In this document: piece after piece, positions 59,678 through 64,000 of the stretch | Numbering within the stretch: the first letter of the stretch is position 1 | Layout: each line of letters begins with the position of its first letter | DNA from: Azospira inquinata | GTDB taxonomy: Bacteria; Pseudomonadota; Gammaproteobacteria; Burkholderiales; Rhodocyclaceae | Reading direction: 5' to 3' | Assembly: GCF_018905915.1 (NCBI RefSeq) | Contig: NZ_CP064782.1 | Coordinates: 2,976,001 to 3,040,000, forward strand | DNA: 64,000 bases | Position numbers and translations under genes: made by a program | The notes under the pieces: model-generated | Database searches by the model: none | Seen by the model: the letters and a program-made list of their open reading frames with translations, nothing else | Told to the model about the DNA's origin: nothing

Positions 59678-62371
59678 ATGGGCATGAACTTTCCCGCCCT
59701 GGCCTTTGCCCTGGGAGTGGGACTACTCCAGTGGTTGCCCGCTCTGCCAGATTTTTCCTTGCCGCCCCTGCTGGGGCTGGGGGCGCTGGCCTGGGTGGGA
59801 CTGAGCCGCTCGGGCTTAGGGCCCCCCTGGAATGCCAGGCGGAGAGTGGCCCTCCTGGGGCTGGCTTTCGCTTTGGGCCTGGGCTGGGCCGGCTGGCGCG
59901 CCCAATTACGCATGGCCGACCAGTTGGCGCCGGACCTGGAGGGGCGGGATCTGACCCTGACCGGGGTGGTGGCCGCCTTGCCCCAGGCCACGCCCCGGGG
60001 CTGGCGTTTCGAGTTTCAGTCCGATGGTCCGGGGATTCTGGCGGGGAAAGGGGCGGCGCCCCGGGTCCTGCCTTCCCGTCTGCTGCTGTCCTGGTATAGG
60101 GATAAGGACGGGGCTTTACCCCTTCTGGAGCCGGGCCAGCGCTGGCGCCTGACCCTGCGCCTCAAGCGGCCCCATGGCAATGTGAATGGGGCTGGCTTCG
60201 ATTACGAAGCCTGGCTTCTGGAGCGGGGACTGGGGGCTGTGGGTTATGTGCGGGGGGATGACGAACGGCTGCTGTTGGCGGACTCTGTCCTCCGGGCTGG
60301 TGTTTGGCCCCCGGGGCTGGCGGTGGAGCGGCTGCGCAGCCGCCTCCGGGAACATTTCCAGGCCGCCTTGCCCGCCGCCGATTATCCCTACCAGGGGGTG
60401 CTGCTGGCCCTGGCCATCGGGGACCAGCAGGCCATTCCCGGGGAACAGTGGCGGGTTTTCTCCCACACCGGTATTACCCACCTGATTTCCATTTCCGGGC
60501 TCCACGTTACCCTGGTGGGGGCCCTGGCCGGGGCTTGGGCGGGATGGCTCTGGCGGCGGCGCCCCGGACTTCTGGAACGCCTGCCCGTACAGCGCCTGCG
60601 CATCGGGGTGGCCTGGGGGGCGGCGGGAGCCTATACCCTGCTGGCCGGGGCGGCGGTGCCCGCCCTGCGGACCTGGGCCATGTTGGGTGCCGTTGCCCTG
60701 GCCCTGACCCTGGGGCGGGGCACCAAGCCCGGCGGCATTCTGGGCTTTGCCCTGCTAACCGTGCTGCTGTGGGACCCCTGGGCGGTGCTGGCCCCCGGCT
60801 TCTGGCTCTCTTTTCTGGCTGTGGCGGCTCTGCTGGTGGTGGGGAGCCAGGGGGGGCGGGAAGGGGGAGAAGGCCCCGGAGCGGCGGCGGTGGCCGGGGG
60901 GGATGGTAGCGCGGATGACTCCGGCCCCCAAGCCGCCGCAGGGCCCGGGGAGAGGGAGGCTCCCGTCGCACTTGCTATGGCCCCCGCCGCCCAGGATAGC
61001 CCCTGGGGCGATATTCCTTTTCCTGATGCCGTTTCCGGAACCGGGCCCCAGGCCAAGCCGACCCCAGAGGCGGGGCGAACGCTGTCCTTCCCCTCCGCCT
61101 GGGCCCAGGCCTGGCGGGAAGGCCGCCAGCGGCTCCGTCCCCCGGCCCTGGGCCGGCTTCTAGGGGACTGGGGCCGAACCCAGGGGGCGGTGACCCTGTT
61201 GTCCTTGCCCCTGTTGCTTTTATTTTTTCAGCAGTTTTCCCTCATTTCACCCCTGGCCAACGGGGTGGCTATTCCCCTGGTGAGTCTGGTGATTACTCCC
61301 CTGGTGCTGGCCGGGGCCCTGCTGCCCTTTTTTCCCTGGCTGTTGCAGGCCGCCCATGCCCTGTTTACCGGGCTCATGGCCTGGCTCGGCTGGCTAGCGG
61401 CCTGGCCCGGGGCGGTCTGGTCCCCCCCGGCGCCGGACTGGGGTGCCCTGGTGCTGGCCGGGGTGGGGGTAGTCTGGATGCTCATGCCCCGGGGCTTTCC
61501 CGGCCGTGCTGCCGCCGGGCTCCTGTTGCTGCCCCTCCTGGTGAATCCTCCGCCCCGACCTCCGCCGGGGGAGGCCTGGGTGGAGGTGCTGGACGTGGGC
61601 CAGGGGCTGGCGGTGGCGGTGCGCACCGCCGAACACACCCTGCTCTACGATACGGGCCCCTATTTCAGCCAGGAGTCGGATGCGGGTCAGCGCCTGGTGG
61701 TGCCCTGGCTGCGGGCCATGGGGGTGACCCGGCTGGATGGCTTGGTGATTACCCACCGGGACCTGGATCACGCGGGGGGCGCGGTTTCCGTGCTGGAAAG
61801 CCTGCCCGTGGGCTGGCTCCTGGATTCCCTGCCGGAAGACAGCCAGGAGGGCCGGGGGATTCATCCCCGGGTGGCCCGGCGGGGCCCCTGTCTGGCTGGC
61901 GCCGCCTGGGTTTGGGAAGGGGTGGGGTTCCGCATGCTTTACCCGGATGCCCGGGACGATCCCCGCCTAGTGAAAAAGAGCAATCACCGCAGCTGCGTCC
62001 TCCAGGTCCGGGCGGCGGGCCATATCCTGCTGCTTACCTCGGATATTGAGGCGGCGGACGAGGCGGCCCTCCTGGCCCGTTATCCCGGCGCCCTGGGGGC
62101 GGAGGTGCTGGTGGTCCCCCATCACGGCAGCAAAACTTCCTCCTCCCCGGCCTTTGTGGCGGCGGTGGGGGCCCGGGAAGTGATTTACCCGGTGGGTTAT
62201 CGCAACCGCTTCGGCCATCCCCGGCCCGAAATTCTGGCCCGCTACCAAGGTGCCCGGGCCTGGCGCACGGACCGGGACGGGGCTATTTCCCTGCGTCTGG
62301 GGCCCCAGGTGGCCCTATCCGGCGCCCGGGCCACCTGGCCCCGCTACTGGCGAAAGGTAATGCTAGACTAG
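59678..62371 (+). CDS. comEC: DNA internalization-related competence protein ComEC/Rec2
   Basis: An inner-membrane channel and nuclease-like protein for single-stranded DNA uptake, about 897 residues from the ATG at 59678. An N-terminal DUF4131 OB-like region is followed by the competence domain (THLISISGLHVTLVG is a family hallmark) and a C-terminal metallo-beta-lactamase-like domain (VLDVGQGLAVAV, THRDLDHAGG, VPHHGSKTSSS). An unusual Gly/Ala/Pro-rich soluble insertion of about 110 residues (roughly 388-495) interrupts the competence domain. Starts at 59606 (GTG) and 59684 are also possible. Confidence 0.93.
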   Translation: MGMNFPALAFALGVGLLQWLPALPDFSLPPLLGLGALAWVGLSRSGLGPPWNARRRVALLGLAFALGLGWAGWRAQLRMADQLAPDLEGRDLTLTGVVAALPQATPRGWRFEFQSDGPGILAGKGAAPRVLPSRLLLSWYRDKDGALPLLEPGQRWRLTLRLKRPHGNVNGAGFDYEAWLLERGLGAVGYVRGDDERLLLADSVLRAGVWPPGLAVERLRSRLREHFQAALPAADYPYQGVLLALAIGDQQAIPGEQWRVFSHTGITHLISISGLHVTLVGALAGAWAGWLWRRRPGLLERLPVQRLRIGVAWGAAGAYTLLAGAAVPALRTWAMLGAVALALTLGRGTKPGGILGFALLTVLLWDPWAVLAPGFWLSFLAVAALLVVGSQGGREGGEGPGAAAVAGGDGSADDSGPQAAAGPGEREAPVALAMAPAAQDSPWGDIPFPDAVSGTGPQAKPTPEAGRTLSFPSAWAQAWREGRQRLRPPALGRLLGDWGRTQGAVTLLSLPLLLLFFQQFSLISPLANGVAIPLVSLVITPLVLAGALLPFFPWLLQAAHALFTGLMAWLGWLAAWPGAVWSPPAPDWGALVLAGVGVVWMLMPRGFPGRAAAGLLLLPLLVNPPPRPPPGEAWVEVLDVGQGLAVAVRTAEHTLLYDTGPYFSQESDAGQRLVVPWLRAMGVTRLDGLVITHRDLDHAGGAVSVLESLPVGWLLDSLPEDSQEGRGIHPRVARRGPCLAGAAWVWEGVGFRMLYPDARDDPRLVKKSNHRSCVLQVRAAGHILLLTSDIEAADEAALLARYPGALGAEVLVVPHHGSKTSSSPAFVAAVGAREVIYPVGYRNRFGHPRPEILARYQGARAWRTDRDGAISLRLGPQVALSGARATWPRYWRKVMLD

Positions 62372-62408
62372 GGTCGTTGCCTTAGGGCGCCTCCACGGGA
62401 GTGGTTTC

Positions 62409-63314
62409 ATGGGTTTATCCGACTGTATCCACTGCGTTTTCCCCGACCGGGACATGCGCCAGAACACGGTGCTGTGCGCCGCCCTGGACGGTACCGGCCT
62501 GTACCGCATGGCCTATACGGAATGGGGCGATCCCACCAATCCCAAGGTGCTGCTGTGCGTCCACGGCCTGACCCGCAATGGCCGGGATTTCGATTATCTG
62601 GCCCAGCAGCTGGCCAAGGATTACCGGGTGGTGTGCCCGGACGTGGTGGGGCGGGGGGCCAGCGACTGGCTGCAAAAGCCCGAGGGCTATGGCTTTCCCC
62701 AGTACGTGGCGGATATGGTCACCCTCATCGCCCGGCTGGATGTGAAGGAACTCCATTGGCTGGGCACCTCCATGGGGGGACTCATCGGCATGCTCCTGGC
62801 CAGCATGGAGCGCAGCCCCATCACCCGCCTGATTCTCAACGACGTGGGGCCGGTGATCAGCAACGACTCCCTACGCCGCATCGGGGACTATGTGGGAGGC
62901 CAGCCCAGCTTTTCCTCCCCGGAGGAGGCGGAGGCCTATATCCGCCAGATCAGCGCCCCCTTCGGCCCGTTGAATGACACCCAATGGGCCTTTCTGGCCC
63001 GCCACAGCATTACCCGGCGGGAGGATGGCCTGTGGCACATGCATTATGACCCGGCCATCGGCGAGCCCTTCAAGCTGGGCTTCATGATGCACCAGGACGT
63101 GATCCTCTGGCCCTATTACGACGCCATTCGCTGCCCCACCCTGGTAATCCGGGGGGCGGAATCCGATCTCCTGTCCCGGGAATCCCTGGAAGAAATGTCC
63201 CTGCGGGGCCCTCGGGCCTGGACCCGGGAAATTCCCGGGGTGGGCCATGCCCCCATGTTCCTGGATGACGCCCAGGTGGGGGTGGTACGGGAATTTCTCC
63301 TGGGCGGGGCATGA
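62409..63314 (+). CDS. Alpha/beta hydrolase
   Basis: A 301-residue serine hydrolase. The oxyanion segment is CVHGLTRNGRDFDYLA, the nucleophile elbow is GTSMGG with S121, the acid is in RGAESDLLS and the histidine in GVGHAPMF. The substrate is unknown; the fold covers esterases, lipases and dehalogenases. It starts 37 bases after comEC with GGGAG eight bases before the ATG. Its stop overlaps the next gene start (ATGA). Confidence 0.85.
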   Translation: MGLSDCIHCVFPDRDMRQNTVLCAALDGTGLYRMAYTEWGDPTNPKVLLCVHGLTRNGRDFDYLAQQLAKDYRVVCPDVVGRGASDWLQKPEGYGFPQYVADMVTLIARLDVKELHWLGTSMGGLIGMLLASMERSPITRLILNDVGPVISNDSLRRIGDYVGGQPSFSSPEEAEAYIRQISAPFGPLNDTQWAFLARHSITRREDGLWHMHYDPAIGEPFKLGFMMHQDVILWPYYDAIRCPTLVIRGAESDLLSRESLEEMSLRGPRAWTREIPGVGHAPMFLDDAQVGVVREFLLGGA

Positions 63315-64000
63315 AGGGTGCGGCCCAAGCCGGGCCCGGGCCGGTAAGGTCCCAGCCCGGGCGCCAGAGGGTGCTGGGCCTGGACCTGGAGGTACTGGAT
63401 CTGGTCCCGGCCTTAGGCCCTACCCCGGAAGCCCCGACCCTGGTGTTTCTCCACGAAGGCCTGGGGGCCGTCTCCTTCTGGCGGGATTTTCCCGCCCGGC
63501 TGGTGGCGGCCACAGGCTGCCCGGCCCTGGTTTATTCTCGCCCCGGCTATGGGACGTCGGATCCGGCCGCCCAGCCTCGCGGGCCGGATTACCTGGAGCG
63601 GGAGGGAGAGACCGTGCTGCCCGCCCTTCTGGCCGCCCGGCATATCCGGCAACCTCTGCTGATCGGCCACTCCGACGGGGCCTCCATTGCCCTTATTTAC
63701 GGGAGCGCCTTTCCTGACCATCTGGTGGGGGCGGCGGTCCTGGCTCCCCATCTCTGGGTGGAGGAAGCGGCCCTGGCGGGCATTCGCCAGGCGGGCAGAC
63801 TCTGGCGGGAGACGGACTGGCCCACCCGCCTGGCCCGGCATCACGGGGACCCGGAGCGGGTATTCCGGGAATGGCACGACACCTGGCTTTCCCCGGCTTT
63901 TCGGGGGTGGGATATCCGGGGGCGGCTGGGGACGTTTCGCGCTCCCCTCCTGGCAATCCAGGGAGAAGGGGATGAATACGCTACTCCGGAACAGGTGCGG
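63311..64000 (+). CDS. Second alpha/beta hydrolase, cut by the window end
   Basis: 230 codons are visible with no stop. VFLHEGLGAVSFWRDFPARL is the oxyanion segment, YSRPGYG follows, and GHSDGA is the nucleophile elbow (serine near residue 120). The acid appears in QGEGDEYATPEQ near the end; the catalytic histidine lies beyond the window. It overlaps the preceding hydrolase by four bases, so the two are translationally coupled. Substrate unknown. It is not closely similar in sequence to its neighbour. Confidence 0.85.
   Translation, partial: MKGAAQAGPGPVRSQPGRQRVLGLDLEVLDLVPALGPTPEAPTLVFLHEGLGAVSFWRDFPARLVAATGCPALVYSRPGYGTSDPAAQPRGPDYLEREGETVLPALLAARHIRQPLLIGHSDGASIALIYGSAFPDHLVGAAVLAPHLWVEEAALAGIRQAGRLWRETDWPTRLARHHGDPERVFREWHDTWLSPAFRGWDIRGRLGTFRAPLLAIQGEGDEYATPEQVR

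Noticed and set aside
1-64000. CRISPR arrays, tRNA or rRNA genes, insertion sequences, prophage
   Set aside because: No regularly spaced direct repeats, no tRNA-like T-arm plus acceptor pattern and no transposase or phage motifs were found by reading both strands.

Overview
The window is a GC-rich (roughly mid-60 % by eye) chromosomal segment of a betaproteobacterium, most likely a Rhodocyclales member of the Azospira/Dechlorosoma type. This rests on gene content, protein character and gene order, not on a database search. Almost all coding capacity is core chromosomal. No rRNA, tRNA, CRISPR array, insertion sequence or phage gene was recognised. The only stretch of clearly different composition is a small AT-richer two-gene insert at about 19.6-20.9 kb.

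Region 1 (0-14.5 kb) is a tricarboxylic-acid-cycle cluster. A CitE/HpcH-type lyase and a cytochrome b561 diverge, and malate dehydrogenase (mdh) diverges from a GntR/UTRA regulator. The regulator is followed by sdhC-sdhD-sdhA-sdhB-sdhE, gltA, and the complete 2-oxoglutarate dehydrogenase complex sucA-sucB-lpdA. Together these genes carry 2-oxoglutarate to succinyl-CoA, succinate to fumarate, malate to oxaloacetate, and oxaloacetate to citrate. Two palindromes, one before the GntR gene and one before sdhC, are candidate operators.

Region 2 (14.5-28.2 kb) holds zapE, an exported secretin-like protein, an 841-residue Lon-family protease, and the AT-rich insert (a winged-helix-like small protein plus a HEPN-type protein with an R-x4-H motif). 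It continues with a LysR regulator divergent from a YeiH-family transporter, an orphan peptide/nickel-type ABC importer without ATPases, and an O-acetylhomoserine sulfhydrylase.

Region 3 (28.2-43.8 kb) is rich in signalling. A 1745-residue hybrid kinase with about six PAS domains is followed by an HTH-receiver protein with inverted domain order. After a DUF1294 protein, mnmC and a glycine-zipper protein comes a tightly coupled trio: a TonB-dependent receptor, a YfiR-like periplasmic protein and a second hybrid kinase. The trio reads as one trans-envelope signalling unit and is the most interesting system here.

Region 4 (43.8-64 kb) is housekeeping: prfB (with its programmed +1 frameshift) and lysS, a NERD/UvrD-type helicase, an EamA transporter, recJ, a phosphoglycerate-mutase-like protein, lolC-lolD, a DUF2062 protein coupled to a K+ channel, a chemoreceptor, a long structured intergenic region, comEC, and two overlapping alpha/beta hydrolases. 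The second hydrolase runs off the end of the window.
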